Program-made: the position numbers and the translations under genes
Notes under the pieces: generated by a model
The model's database searches: none
What the model saw: the letters and a program-made list of their open reading frames with translations, nothing else
What the model was told of the DNA's origin: nothing
DNA from: Inonotus obliquus
Taxonomy: Eukaryota > Basidiomycota > Agaricomycetes > Hymenochaetales > Hymenochaetaceae
Assembly (NCBI GenBank): GCA_032164295.1
Contig: JAJHTX010000005.1
Coordinates: forward strand, 1,736,001 to 1,800,000
DNA: 64,000 nt
Direction: 5' to 3'
Part shown: piece by piece, positions 12,224-24,908 of the stretch
Numbering within the stretch: position 1 is the stretch's first letter
Layout: every line of letters begins with the position of its first letter

Positions 12224-13648
12224 TTAAGAGACAAATGATGCTTCGTTGTATATAGCTCCTTGAACTTCAATCCCTGCAGATGCGCCTGGAATAATGGAGT
12301 CTGGTGCCGTAAGCCTCAGAATCGTTGGGTTGTGCCACTAATAAGAGTTAGCCAGGAATAAGGGCCGCGAAAAGATTGTGCCTACCTGATAGATGTAAGG
12401 TTTCGTACCAGAGACGTAGCTGATCACAGCCTTTACCACGGCTGGTATCTCAGCAAGAACATCCACTTTATCTACAAGACCTTTCGGCACTTTAACGCTA
12501 CCCACGTCAGCCTTCAAAGACGCAGAAATCTGACCCGGCGCATCCTTCAACAGTGAAGGTCCCTCCCAAACGAACTCGAGTTCTTTCGGCTTCGCATATG
12601 AAGTGTCTGGATCAACCTCTGTATCATGGTGGAAAGCACGAGATTTGAACTTCGCATTTGCAGACTGCTCTTGACCAGGCAAAGTCGTCTCGGCAGTGAC
12701 ACACACAAGCTTCCCACCGACTACCAACGAACCAATATTAACCTTCACACCTCCCGAGCCTGCTCCCTTCGGTCCATAAGCACCAAGCGTAGTAAGTTCC
12801 ATCTGGATCGACGAAACACCCCCATGTTCAGTACTCTGGAAATCCGCAAAGTTCCAGCGCGAAGCAACGAGATTCGGTCGCATGCCCATGATAGCATGAA
12901 CATACATTCCCGGACCCTTCGCTTCTATAGCTTTCCCCTTGTATATGATATGTCCATTGCAAAACGTGCGAGGCCAAAAGCTATGGTAGACGAAACCTTC
13001 CGGATTCTCGATATCCGGGCCATAATACGAGAAACCCGATTTCGGACCCTTCCCGATCTTCCAACCGGGAGCGGAAGCAGGTCGTGTGACTTCAAGAGTA
13101 ATCTGGACGTCGTCAGCGGCACGAGAAACAATGATGTATGATTCTGGATTATCTGATCCAGGATGCGATTTATAGGTGATTGTGAATTGATCTGACTTGC
13201 AGGACCTCTTGTCGTGACCAGGTGCGGGACTAACGAAATTCGACACGTTGTTTGACCTCCATACGTGCTCCTTCGTGGTGGGATTATACAGTTTAAATGT
13301 AAACTGAACATTCGGGTACCAAACCCTTCGATAGAGGCGTTCAAAATGAGCATGATACCGGAGGTGGTGAATCGACTCACCCAATAGACGAATGGATTAC
13401 CTGACACATGAGGAACGTGCCATCCTCCAAAAAGTTGTAGTATGTTTGAGTCTCTGAAACAAATCCTCCTGCACACATCCATTCCAGGTCTCTGGGCTCC
13501 AGCTCTCCGACAACTTCACTCTCCGGATAACGCGACGTTACGGGGCTGAAGGTTGGTGCGTTAGGATCGGCAGGTGCGGCTCTGGTTTCTAATGAGCAAA
13601 TGGCGAGAAAGAAAACTAACTCTTAGCTCACCCCCATAACCAAGACAT
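12224..13648 (-). CDS. SVF1: Svf1-family survival factor
   Basis: Four exons (13632-13648, 13381-13581, 12386-13325, 12224-12337) encode about 423 aa in continuous frame. Features of the Svf1 family: a short MSWLWG start, LEWMCAGGFVSETQTYYNF, GVWYPNVQFTFKLYNPTT, a double-lipocalin-like beta-rich body, GTKPYIYQ near the end and a terminal EASFVS. Svf1 is implicated in oxidative-stress survival and ceramide transport between ER and Golgi in yeast (family knowledge). The gene is convergent with the formamidase, about 265 bp between stops. Confidence 0.9.
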
Positions 13649-13799
13649 GTCGATGAGACAGTAGGAGAAGGGTATTAAAGGAGTTCGTTGTTGAAGTGAG
13701 GCAGGATGCTGAACAACACTAACTTCATGGCGTGCTTATTTAGTAATCGAGGTTACATGATATATTCGTGGGAATATTTTGAACTTCCAGAACTCAATT

Positions 13800-14850
13800 C
13801 ACCTCATCAAAAAAGTAAGTAAATCTTTAGCCCAAGACGGACAATTTCTCAAAAGAAGAGTAATCAGCATTAGGCAACAGTTGAAAAAACGAGAAGTACG
13901 TTGCGTCACAATCAAATTCCAATTTCCCAGACATAGTTTCATGCAGATTTTGATAATAATTGCTCATGAGTAGATCGAAAAATATCGACCCTCTATCGCA
14001 CTTGCAAGAGATAATTATCCCCTGGAACTCTCCATATCCACGAGATGATATGATCCACTCAATGAGGCGCTCCAGATCTAGCGCCGGAATCCAGTAGATG
14101 ACGAGGGTAAAGGTCAAGAGGTTCATGGGTGCGGTAAGTGTTGGGAAAGACACGAATAGTTCCGCTGCAGTCACCGAAAGCCGTCGTACGGTTGGGAATG
14201 ATTGGAAGACCTTTCCGAGGTTTAAGTGGGAAATGATGGGTGCGTCTTCGTCATATATGGGCCCATTGCGTTGGATATGAAGAGCTTCAAGAGACGGACA
14301 CTGCATCGACTCGAAGACAACACAGTCGAACAGTGCTTCAAAATCAGCCGGTTGTCCAATAATATCCACTGAAATCAACAACATAACAGAGCCGGGAGTT
14401 GAAGAGCTAACCGAAGATTGCGAAAATCTGTATAGGGTTAATCTTCGCTTAACCCGGACACATGTATGTACAACGTCTTGAGGGAACGTAATTCCGTCCT
14501 TGGTAAAGGATCAACATCCGCTATCGGATGTAACACCATTTCTAGGGTATGTAAATGAACGAGTGCCGCCAACGATTCAAGCAGCGAGGACGATCGTCAC
14601 CTCGGTCATATGACTCCATGTATAAGCGTAGAGTGCTCACATTCCTAAATAGCCATAGACATGGTTGTCCGGCCCAACTGACGAGGTGCTTGAGCTATGG
14701 CGCCCACCAGTCACTGCAGATAGTAGATTCCTGCGCTTCTGTAAATCGCCAACATCATCTGAACCAGCATAAATATAGAGGCGGCGAAGCCGAGGAGGGC
14801 ATGGCTTTCTTAGAGGACATAGAATAATGAGCCACCAGCACGAGAATACA
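13800..14850 (-). pseudogene. Decayed F-box/LRR-like protein gene
   Basis: A 185-codon frame (13827-14384) contains leucine-rich-repeat-like phrases (CPSLEALHIQRNGP, FPTVRRLSVTAAELF, LTFTLVIYWIPALDLERL) typical of basidiomycete F-box/LRR families. Upstream, LRR-like fragments continue in another frame (RSLKTLYIHVSGLSED then a TAA near 14431, then FRNLRLALQLPALL), and further weak pieces to about 14,800. The stop and at least one frameshift cannot be removed by an intron of normal length. No clear F-box remains. Confidence 0.5.
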
Positions 14851-15076
14851 ATCCACGAGATTGTACCACGTCACCCCGAGCCACGCAGAATAACCTTTGC
14901 CTCGACGTGGTCCAAATCATCCTGATCACTTCAGAGATGAAGACTCATGGGTGAGAATCAAGAGGGGCGATTCCTATTGCGCAGCGTTGACGTGCATCTG
15001 TAAAGGGGAGCATGTATCAGAGACCCCAACCTCATCGATATGTAGGAGTGGACGGAGCCCACCAGAGAATGTTTAA

Positions 15077-16107
15077 TTATTTATCATGAACCGATAAAAC
15101 AGGATCATCGTTGTCTTCGTTCAGTGCCCACGATACATCAGCCGAAGACGATGGCGTTGCTTCAGATGACTGAAGCAAAGATGTATCCGCAGTTTCCCGA
15201 AGAGAACGGAAGTATAATTTATTCTCTAGCATTGACTGCATAAGCGTCGATGTTTCGCTGAACGTCATCTTGGAAGGGTTTTTATACTCGATGTTCCTGG
15301 GCCATCCTTCTAAGGCGACACCATATATAGATAACTTGTCAGGCTTGCTCCATTTCATCTCAGCGCTCCGAACACCACTTATTGCCCTGATAAAATTGAA
15401 TGCACATCAATGAAGACACGAAGGTGAGAAAAGAAAAGAGCTCGCCTCAACTTAGATCGCATTTCAGTATAAAGGTTATTCTTCATAGTCACCGCTGGGG
15501 TCTGTTTCGTCCCGTTCGAGCATTTTACCGCGCGATCATGAGTCTGGACACCCGAAGCCTTTCTGCAATATTCTTTGAAATTTCGGGCGCCAGCAGCGCC
15601 GCCGTTTCTAAGCCCGCGCCAGAATTCACGACCCATGTTAGTGCCACCAAGGAAGTCATCATCCGTGGTATCGGGACTTGTGGGATCGACCACCAACAAT
15701 AAAGAATGCCGGCCGGCCACAGACTCCAGTGACTCCAGCGTTTTTGACGTCCTGATAAGTACATCATCGACTATGTTCGTTCTATAAGAAAGCCACACTT
15801 CAGATACAACAACTAGTTTTTGCCCACCGATGGCCGATGCAGTTTCTCCGGCCTGTTGTTCAACTGATGCCGTTCGGGCTACTTCAAAGAGATGCTTGCT
15901 ATGCCACTCTGAGGCTCTTAGTCGAATCTGGAGTACTAATATGCATCATGCTTGACTCCAAATAAACTGATTCCGTCGTACCTGATCAAAGTCCCTTTCC
16001 TCTCTTCGAGCAAAGTCGCGCAAGTCATCGAGACTTTTCTCGAGAAATACGTCGAGGCGCTCCAAGAAAAGGGCATCTTCAAATGAACTTGAATCGGCGT
16101 CAGCCAT
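15077..16107 (-). CDS. Hypothetical basidiomycete protein
   Basis: Three exons (15982-16107, 15446-15927, 15077-15386) give 305 aa. The N-terminus (MADADSSSFEDALFLERL) begins a charged helical region; the middle is hydrophilic; the C-terminal part has KWSKPDKLSIYGVALEGWP and an acidic Ser-rich tail. Exon 1 to exon 2 uses a normal GT-AG intron of 54 bp. The second intron only keeps frame if it starts with GC (donor AG|GCGAGC at 15445), ending at CAG. I recognise no enzyme motif. Short poly-acidic and Ser stretches suggest a cytosolic or nuclear protein, but function is unknown. Confidence 0.6.
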
Positions 16108-16263
16108 TTATAATAGAGAGGCGGCTGTAGGAAAGTAGTAGTACTTGAAATTGCCTATAAAAGCATGTTCGGGGATTTCCGGATCCACGTTCTACTTTTG
16201 ACTACTACCGCGGCTAAAAAATCCGCAAATCAAAGCTCTCTGTCTGGAAGTCTTGTAAATCTC

Positions 16264-17602
16264 ATGGGTCGAACACGAGTAAAAAGCAAGAAAGCAGCAA
16301 CATCGACAGACCCACGAAACAAAAGTCCATCAATAGATGCTCTATTTGCGAGAGCACAAAATTTGTTAACGCAATGCGATTACGATCTCGCTCAGAAATT
16401 CGCCCTGCGTATTCTGGAGCGCGCGCCGGACAATGCAGATGCTAAAGAGTTGCTAGGAGTCACCCGGCTTGAGAAGGGAGAGCTTGAGGAGGCGAAAATG
16501 GTGCGTTCACTCTCTACTCACGAGCTCCGCCCATGCATGCCTAATGCATGCCCCCTTAGACATTCCAATCTCTGTTGCCGCCCGCACCCGGCGCTCCGAA
16601 TCCACCTCCACCTTCTGCGCATCTGTATCTGGCACAACTTAGCGAAGATGATCCACAGCTTGCTCTTAGTCACTACGAAGCAGCGGTTGGAATCCTGCAT
16701 GGACAGCTAAAGGGAAAGGAGCGTGCGATCGACGGGAGCTCTGTCGAGACTGAGTTGGACATTCGAAGAAATATTGTTCGCGTATTGGTTGCGATGGTTG
16801 AGATTTGGATGTCACCTGAATATGACTTATGGTATAACCCTTTCTTTATCCTACCTGATTTTGACTTGCTCTGACGAGAGCATAGTGATGATCATAGAGC
16901 TGAAGAAACATGCGAAGGATTGCTGAAGACGGCTTTCGAGACTGATCCCGATAATGTTGAAGCTCTCATTTGCTTGTCTTCGTTCCGATTATCACAGCAG
17001 CGTACGGAGGACGCTAAGCTGGCTGCAATTAAGGCATGGCAATCCTCCAAAGATGAAGAAGGTGAGTGTAACTTCGCCATAGCCCGGAAAATTCATAAAC
17101 CAGGGTCCGTCTTCAGACGATTCAAAATCACTTCCAATACCTATCCGAATCGAACTTGCAAAACGGCTGATCGAATTATCGGAGTTCTCACATGCGTTGG
17201 TTGTCCTTCAAAGCATTATGGCATCCGATGATCAAGAGGTTATGGCATGGTACCTTCAGGGATGGTGCTTTTTCCTCATGTCAGAACAAGCCAAGGGGAC
17301 CGGGATAAGGATAGAGGAGCTGACCTGGGAAGAACTGTGCAAAGATGCCCGAGAATGCTTGGAGACATGCAAAACTGTAAGTTTGTTATTGTACATACCA
17401 ATTAGATATTCATCACTCCGTATGCGTCTAGCTCCACACGACACTTCAGCATCCAGACGAGGGTCTCCATGAGCATGCCATAGAACTTATTCGACAATTA
17501 GATGCGCTGGGTATAAAGCCAACATCTGTGGATGAAGACGATGACGCAGAAGACGGGTGGGAGGACGTCGACGAGTCAGATGAGGATGTAGAAATGTCTT
17601 GA
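16264..17602 (+). CDS. ACL4: Acl4-type TPR chaperone of ribosomal protein Rpl4
   Basis: Five exons (16264-16500, 16560-16831, 16886-17061, 17117-17376, 17432-17602) encode 371 aa. The N-terminus is basic (MGRTRVKSKKAA), then TPR-like helices follow (IDALFARAQNLLTQCDYDLA, SAHLYLAQLSEDDPQLALSH, DPDNVEALICLSSFRLSQQ) and the protein ends in an acidic tail (VDEDDDAEDGWEDVDESDED). This layout fits Acl4, which captures nascent Rpl4 and escorts it to the nucleus. Start at 16264 is chosen because the upstream frame adds only a poorly composed segment. Confidence 0.85.
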
Positions 17603-17795
17603 TATAATTGATTTCGTCGGACAATTCACAGTACGTGGAAAAGTTGTGTGTTTGGGTTTGGGTGTTTGCATTGTTAAATTAGATCCATTACATGATGGTA
17701 TGTGGTATGTGTCTATTTTGTGGTACGGGCTTGACGTTTGGTGAGAAGTAATTGACGGAGATGGGTGTACTATCTAATATGTGAGCATCGTTGGT

Positions 17796-19244
17796 CTAGT
17801 GATGTTTTCGGCTCGCTGTTGAGTCTGGTTGTGTTGTCCCTACCACCATTTGCCATAAGTCGGGACCGTCGCGGATAAGGCACTTTATAGCAGAAAAGTC
17901 AGCGGAGGGACACACAGCAGAGATAAATGCGCCTCACAATGACGACTTCAACCGAAATAAGGAGTATAATGATAAGTTCCATTCGGTGTGCGGAGGACTA
18001 AGCAAGTGATGTGAGTTATAGTGAAGCAGAATTGCGTGGGTGCAGGCGTACCTCAGTGAGAAGCTCTCGTAAGACCGATTGAACCTGCGCAAATTCAGGA
18101 GATAGTATCGAGAATAAGGCTGGGCTATACTCACTTCAGCGGCGTAAGTAATCTTGTTGTTTAGTGAACTTGTCCGTGATCGAATATCCAAAGCAGCGGA
18201 AATCGAGTTAAAATAAGCTGAGAGGAAAGTGTCAATGCGCGCAATTTTAAGTTAGAGAACCTCGTACCTTCCAATCGGGGCTCGGCCCAGTAGAAATCTG
18301 GTGTATCAAGGAAGTTTTCATGATTGAGATTGATCCCTTGCCTAAAGATCATGAGCTCCCCAAGCTTCATGATTACTTCTCGACGTCGAAGTCCGACTTT
18401 GCCGGTTCTCGACAATGTTACTGGAAGCGCGGATACAGAAAGCAGGAAAGAATCTAGCTTCGCCTCGAGCACGGACAACGCTGATGAGCGAGCAAGTCCT
18501 TGGGAAAAGGTATAACGGGCAAGTAGAGTGTCTTTGGGTAGAACCATCTGGGGGATTGAGGCCGGTAGCGATGATGACTCTTCTGGAGGTGGACTTTCTC
18601 CCAGAATAATGAGGTCCCCTTGGATACGTGTCTTCCTGGACAAGCACACGATGTTAGAGTGGTGAATGAGCAGGGCGATTGGAATCATTCGCTCACTCGT
18701 TTGGATCTGTCACGAACTCAACGTCCTCCGTCTCCGGCTCATTCAAGTGTCCCACTTCAGCAATGGAACCGGTTATAAAATCCCTCGCAAACTTCTGCGC
18801 GTCCTTTTCATCCAAGCCCCAACATACAAGACTTCCATTCTCGAATACGAAAATCTCCCCTTCTTTCCCATCAAGTCCAGCCCATCGAGGAATCCACCAG
18901 GCACTCTGCAGCCTTATTGTAGAAGCGGGGAGCCGGAATCGTAATTGAGGTAATAAATAGCGTTCTGCTGTAGTTAACACCGAGACGGGTCGGATTTCGC
19001 CTCTTGAGGGATTGGGGTTTGAACGAATTGGGATAGAAGCTGCTGCTGTCCGCCTGAGCTGCGTAGCTGCTTTTGGCTTCTGCTTTGCTACCTCTTGTGG
19101 TTGAGTATCACTGGAAGGTTTCGAGGCATAGTTGCGGGATGTGTACGAATATGGAGGTCTAACTCGAGGAAGTCTCGAAGAGTAATTTGGTTTGGAAGAA
19201 CTTGCACGGAGACCTCGCCAGAAAATAGACCCTATAAAATTCAT
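17796..19244 (-). CDS. RMND1/Rmd1 family (DUF155) mitochondrial protein
   Basis: Six exons (18697-19244, 18268-18635, 18135-18217, 18052-18084, 17938-17997, 17796-17882) give 392 aa. The N-terminus is Arg/Ser-rich without acidic residues (MNFIGSIFWRGLRASSSKPN), as in mitochondrial presequences. DUF155 hallmarks: EIFVFENGSLVCWGLDE, KTRIQGDLIILG, SQGLARSSALSVLEAKLD, LDTPDFYWAEPRLEAYFN and a near-terminal hydrophobic helix (MELIIILLISVEVVI). Members anchor or support mitochondrial translation. The last exon, reading CLIRDGPDLW, depends on a weak acceptor; without it the protein ends about 15 codons after exon 5. The gene diverges from the SART-1 gene across a 259-bp shared promoter. Confidence 0.85.
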
Positions 19245-19503
19245 CTGTAGAAATCAGAAAATCGTATCCACGAAATGGGAAGGCAAGAAAAGGCTCAACC
19301 TGACCGTCGACGCAGTATTCTGATTCTTTGGGACGGAAAGTTTGCTTACAAATATAGTAAGTCTGGCTTGATCACGTCCTGTCACGCTCTTCCTCAAACT
19401 ACCACCTCCCCTACAAGTGCTGAGCTCAACAATACTTCTTTCTTTCTAAATATCCTGCACAAGGTCTTCCATCAGTTAACTTGTCTAACGTCTGGTCAAA
19501 GCA

Positions 19504-22274
19504 ATGGAAGAGAGCATCAGCTTGGAAGAGACCAACAAAATCCGAATCTCACTTGGTCTCAAGCCCTTGACCGACAGCAAGGGTTCTGCAAGCTCGAAGG
19601 AAAAAGAAGCGGAAGATAACTACTCAAAAAAGAGACAAGAAGAAGAAAGAGAGAATGAGAAGAAGTAAATCATCTTCTTGCCTATCCTCTCCGTTCACTG
19701 ATTTGAGGTCTGTGCTTCTTATAGGAGGATCCAGGACAAAATATCAAAGTAAGTACTCTTCCCCACCAGTGTGGCCCGGCCGATGCTTCTACCTATCCTT
19801 GCAGTCTAGCAGAGGCTCATTGATCTCTGTCGTTCAGGGTAAAGAACAAGCGTGAACTCAATGCATCGCTAAAGGGTGCTACATTGGGCGACGCAGACGT
19901 GGATACAGATGATACTCTGAAATGGATCAAAAAGGCGAAGAAGCGCGAGAAGGCGCTTGCGAAGAAGAGGATGGAGGAGCTTGAGAATATGGACAAACAG
20001 TTTCAAGGCGATGAGTACACTGAAAGTGCGTGGCTTTTTATTGTGTAACCCTGACTTTGCTTGCTAACCACGAGTCATAACAGAGGACCTCGAGGGCTTG
20101 AGAGTCGCTCATGATCTTGAAGAGCTCCGCGAAGGTGAAGATCGTATTCTCACTCTGAGAGATAGCCGTATTCTTGACGATGAAGGTATGCCTCAATGGG
20201 TTTGTTCCTTGTTAGCGTAACCGACAATTTCTTTTTCTTTTTTCTTCAGAGGACGAGCTGCAAAATGTGGAAATGGCAGAACACGAACGTACGAAGAAGA
20301 ACAATGAGCTCAAGATAAAGAAACGGGACTACAGTGGCTACGATGATGAAGAATTTACTGAGGGGCAGGCTGGCGTACGACGATCGATCCTTGCCAAGTA
20401 TGATGAAGATCTGGAGGGGTCAAAAGAGACTGTAGGTGCCTTTATGCATATTGATGAACACAACGTAGTTTATTTTCTGTATCGCGGTCAGGGTTTCCGC
20501 TTGGGCAGCAATCTTCCGCGAAAATCTGCACAGCTCAAGGACGAACAAGAGAAGGCCGCGACCTCCATCAAGAAATCATTACTCTCCATTGACTATGCTA
20601 GTAAGTATTCAGTACTATTGACATACTTTTAAGTGCGGCTCATCAGCCTACTCTTAGAAAACTTGGAGATCACAGACTACTTACAAGAGGGCGACATTGG
20701 CTTCAAGAAGCCCAAGACTAAGAAGAAGCGTCCTTCTCGTCGAGTCGCCGAAGATTCTGATATTACCCCAGTGAATGGCGAGGTCAGCATGGATGTTGAT
20801 GAGAAACCTTTCATCCGCAGGTCCAGGAACTTAAACGACAATTTCGTTGATGATGATGAGCTGCAAGCCTCTCTTGCCAGACAACGGCGAACAAAAACGA
20901 TGCAGAGGCCTAAGGTCTTGACGCAAGAAGAAATTGCTAGGAAGCGTGAGTTGGTCCCCCAGGCTAGTTCTTCCCGTATAACTGAATATTTGTCATTTAG
21001 TTGCGGAAGAACGGGCCCGTGCTAGTGCCGCCCCGGAAGATGGTGTAGTGAAAGTTGAAGAGGACGAGGACGAGGATTCCGGTCTCGTCTTTGACGACAC
21101 CTCTGAATTCGTACGATCTGTCCAATACGATCCCATCAAAGTGAAGACGGAGCCGAAGGTGAAACCTCAGGAGTCTTCCGTCAAGTTTGAGAACTCCGAA
21201 GCAGACGTTCTTATGCGAGATGCAGAGGAACTGAGTGAAGTCGAGGCTGGAGAAGTGACAATGAAGGAGGAAGAGGACGACGAGGCTATGCTCCATGCGC
21301 TTGAAAGCGCGATACAAGCTGCGGAGTCAGAGATTAAGAAAGGGGAGAATGGCGATGCTGAGGTGGGCACAGCGGCTGAACAGACGTACGGGCCGGGACT
21401 GGGTTCAACCCTGAAGATCCTGCGCTCTTCGGGCCTGCTTGCGGCTCCATCTGATGACCAGAAAGATCGAGAGCGAACCCAGAAGCAACGTGACTTGTGG
21501 CTGGCGGAGTATCGCGCGCGTCTCGCTCTGCGTGAACTGGAACGCGCCAAGGCGAAGGGTGAGAAGAAAGACCAAGCTCAGCGAGAATATGAAAACCGAC
21601 TACGCGAGCAACAGGAAGCGCGTGAGGCTCTGGAGCTATACAGGGGCTACAAGCCCGACGTCAACATCGTTTATCATGACGAGTTTGGGCGAGAGCTGAC
21701 TCCCAAAGAGGCATGGAAGGCATTGTCACACCGCTTCCATGGGAAGGGCTCAGGGAAGATGAAGACCGAGAAACGGTTGAAGAAGATCGCGGAAGAGAAG
21801 AAGAAAGAGGCAATGATGAGCGGGGACACACCGTTATCTATGAATAGGGCATTCCAGCTGCGTCAGGAGAAGACTGGCCAAGCGCACTTCGTCCTATCTG
21901 TGGGGAACAGAGGTACAGTTCCTCAAGCCTCCGAATTCCTCGATCCGCCAACACTCTCGAAAGGAAAGACAGAGAAGACGAAGAAGAAAAAGGCGAAGGA
22001 TCAACCAGCTTCTGTCGACATGACCGGGTTCACCTCTCTTCCACCTGCACGGACTCTATCGTCCAGCCCTGGCCCTGGCCATTTAAGAAATTCGAATTCC
22101 CCAGCGCCCTCCATGATGAGACCCAGCTTTTCACAAGTATCAGAGCCAGTTTCAGGGTCGGGTACACCGGTTACTGGAGAACGAACGAAAGTTGCATTTG
22201 GGTTTGGTACGAAACGTAAGGCGGCTGAAGATGCACAGGATGGGTTGGAAACGCCTCCCACAAAGAGACGATGA
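19504..22274 (+). CDS. SNU66: SART-1/Snu66, U4/U6.U5 tri-snRNP protein
   Basis: Eight exons (19504-19664, 19725-19748, 19838-20025, 20084-20185, 20250-20431, 20492-20600, 20658-20945, 21001-22274) encode 775 aa. The family signature runs throughout: SLEETNKIRISLGLKPL at the start, LKGATLGDADVDTDDTLKWI, YDDEEFTEGQ, DEFGRELTPKEAWKALSHRF and RFHGKGSGKMKTEKRLKK. The protein is highly charged with predicted coiled coils. Snu66/SART-1 is a U5/tri-snRNP component needed for pre-mRNA splicing in the nucleus. The C-terminal ~110 residues are Ser/Pro-rich and Lys-rich. Confidence 0.93.
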
Positions 22275-22447
22275 TACTACTACGCCCTTTGAACTGTCTT
22301 TCTACTCTTTCTGCTTGTAGGACTCGTGACAACGGCTTTAGACAAATTGTCCAAATTTGTAGACCAGATTTTCGTTGGTGGATTACGTAAACACAAGATG
22401 ATCAGTATGATGTTGTGGTGGACCCTTCTTTCTGCTTTGTTTGAGCC

Positions 22448-23387
22448 ATGGCGCCCTGCAAGCCAGCAAAGTCCATTAAAATTCGAGTTACACGGCACAA
22501 CGCCCAGAGATTGGGTCCGTCGTTGACTTCAACTATACGCGCTGTTGCGACTAAAGAGAAGAAGCTGGTGCAGCTCCCGCCACCTGTTGCAGAACAGCCT
22601 GGTGTGACGGGTCAGTCGTTGGTGAGTTCTGCTTAAGTTGGTTTGAAGTTTGGGTGTGGACATTAGTGTTGATGTGTTTTGTGGCTTCCTGTTCGATAGG
22701 AGAATGCTTCGGAATGGAATTCGTTACTGCTTAGTGCCAGGGCGCAGAGGGGACCGTTCTGGGATGTGAGCACTCAACAGTATGTGTTATATGCCCTTAC
22801 CCCCTTTACCTGGAGAGTCGCAAGCCTGATAGTCCATTCGACGTAGATTCCTCGTAGAGAAGGGCTCAGAAGTCTATTACGACCCAACTCCACTCCTCGA
22901 AGCAACGCGCTCTCTCACATCAAACAACAAAGACCCTCAATCCTCCAAAGCTGGACAGAGCAGCTCTCAACATCTTCAACAGCAGCAAAGACAACAAGTT
23001 GCTCAAACATCTTCACATCAACAGCAACTACAGGCTCAACAACTGGCACAGCAGCAACGTCAAGCAGCTTTTGCTACTCAACAACAATTTGCTGGATACA
23101 TGGGTGCGAATATTAACGCTGGTGGAGGAGGTACACCCGTTATGCATAGTACACCCACTCGTCCAGGTGTAAACGTATCAGGAGCAGGTCCAGGAGCGGG
23201 GATGCCATTTGGAGGTACGCCTGGGAGTGCGACGCCGGGTCACGGACAGTTCTTTGGTGATATGGGTACTCCGACAAGGCCACCAGGCGGGATGATGAAC
23301 GGTATGGGAGCGGTCGGGACACAGGACATATACGGAAGACGGATCACGAGAGGAATGTCGGATGGCTTTCCTGGCTTTGCTGGTTGA
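22448..23387 (+). CDS. Q- and G-rich hypothetical protein
   Basis: Three exons (22448-22621, 22700-22779, 22847-23387) give 264 aa. A conserved-looking N-terminal part (about residues 20-110, including RGPFWDVSTQQFLVEKGSEV) precedes a Gln-rich low-complexity stretch (QQLQAQQLAQQQRQAAF) and a Gly/Pro/Met-rich C-terminus with repeated GTP and GMM motifs. This composition is common in transcription cofactors, which is only an inference; I do not recognise a named domain. It lies 173 bp after the SART-1 stop and is convergent with the RNase H2 gene (156 bp between stops). Confidence 0.6.
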
Positions 23388-23543
23388 GTTGTGCTTTCAT
23401 CCGTTGTTCGTCATGTGTGTATTCTAGATTTGCTCTTGGTTCTACTCCTTAAATTATACTCCTTCCGTTCCTATGGTACGCACGCGAACAGAAGCAGAAT
23501 ATTAATGATGCATTGGTGAGGTAAGAAACAAGACCATTACGGT

Positions 23544-24827
23544 CTACAGATCTCCAACACTTTTGATACAAAGTTCCCTTGCTAATATACATCGATCCTT
23601 GTCTCTTCCCTTCGCAGTTTCAAATGCTTTCACGAGTGACGCTTGTCCTTCGTCGGTCCTGCGAGAACGTGAATTTGTGTACTCAGTTCAGGAGAGAAGC
23701 ATTGCATACCATTTGACAGCATGCGCATTTTTATCCAGTGCCACTTTCACTGTCGCCCAGGAGAACCTTACCAGAGATGGGTATCCAAACGTTGGCTCAA
23801 CCGCATCTCGAAGCCACGCTTGCGTCTTCGGATCTGCATACCAACATTATCATTTGTACACCTTTAAACAACTTCACCATTTATTTACCTGATGGATATC
23901 CACTCCCTCGTTCTTCGGGCCAAGAATACTGAGGACTTGACTGGTGTTCCTCAAAAGCCCATCCTGCCATCCAAGCGTCTCGAGTCACTTTGGCAGCGAT
24001 ACTGGCTGCACCAACGATTTTGAACTTCGAGTCTGCTTTTGCGGTTACCGTGAAAGATATACCAGGGAAGAGAGAGGAGAGGCGCTTTTCGTAGGAGGTC
24101 GTGTTTCCTAGGGCATCGACGTATACCTGTTATGTCCTGTGTGAGAGAACTGTGGCTTTCAAAGTTGCAACATTGAATAAAATCCCACTTCTGACAGGAT
24201 TATCCCCTGATTCAAGACTTCTCGGATGAGAGTGACCGTCGCATCCTCGGCCTGCTTATTAAGATTAGTCGACGGTCTTCTGAGCATTCCGCTTGAGATT
24301 GCTTGCGGACTGCGATAATTCAGCTATTCGTTCAGCGTGAGAACAGTGATAGCACACCTTATAACTCTGACGGACCAACCGAGATTTTCTGGATCTGATC
24401 CGAGAATCTCGAGTAAACCAGCTCGGTTATCATGCGTAAGTGTCTTTGAATCTTTGAGATATTAGATTACGAGACGTAGAATGGTCCAACAGCATATCTA
24501 TTACCCACCTGCAAAGCCGAGCTCTTCCAATCGGTCCTTGTACGCAACCGGACAATACGCAATACCATACACCATCGGCCCCAAAACAGGTCCCCTTCCA
24601 GCTTCATCTACACCGAGCATATATGGTCCATCCGCAATGGGTTTTGGAGAGTGATAAGAGTATGTTTCGGTCAGCGGACGCAACGGAGTAGGCAGGGAAG
24701 GAATTGCGCCAGAGTGCGCTAAGTTGGCATCCACAATGACATCTTGCTCCTGGGTTTCTTCGATGACTTCAGATTCCTGCGTTTCATTGAGCTCTGCCTG
24801 TGAGCCTGACGTGCTAGGTATGTCCAT
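23544..24827 (-). CDS. RNH201: Ribonuclease H2 catalytic subunit A
   Basis: Six exons (24509-24827, 24451-24358, 24309-24189, 24126-23889, 23833-23710, 23658-23544) encode 336 aa. The type-2 RNase H signature is clear: [18 protein letters not shown] with D74/E75, DSKTL, VYVDALG (D182), the TAKADSKF and IAAKVTRD segments, then [22 protein letters not shown] and a final [13 protein letters not shown]. RNase H2 removes ribonucleotides from DNA and RNA of RNA/DNA hybrids. An acidic Thr/Gln-rich N-terminal extension of about 65 residues is not part of the fold. An upstream in-frame ATG at 24890 exists, but 24827 gives the more typical start. Confidence 0.93.
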
Positions 24828-24892
24828 CCTTTTCGCAGAAGACAATTGCAGAGGACGAAGGAAGAATAAATTCAAACTATAATGATACAAGG

Positions 24893-24908
24893 ACGCGTCG
24901 CGACGCGT
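24893..24908. promoter_or_regulatory. Two MluI cell-cycle boxes (ACGCGT) upstream of RNase H2A
   Basis: ACGCGT occurs at 24893-24898 and 24903-24908 within the 16-bp palindrome ACGCGTCGCGACGCGT, 66 bp upstream of the RNH201 start codon. ACGCGT is the binding site of the fungal MBF (Mbp1/Swi6) G1/S regulator, which controls DNA replication and repair genes, so the position fits. Binding itself is inferred. Confidence 0.6.

Noticed and set aside
12626..13141. 171-codon plus-strand frame
   Set aside because: It lies entirely antisense to the large Svf1 exon and has no protein-like motif.
21167..21550. 127-codon antisense frame rich in Ser and Arg
   Set aside because: It mirrors the Glu/Asp/Ala-rich SART-1 coding strand and is not independent.
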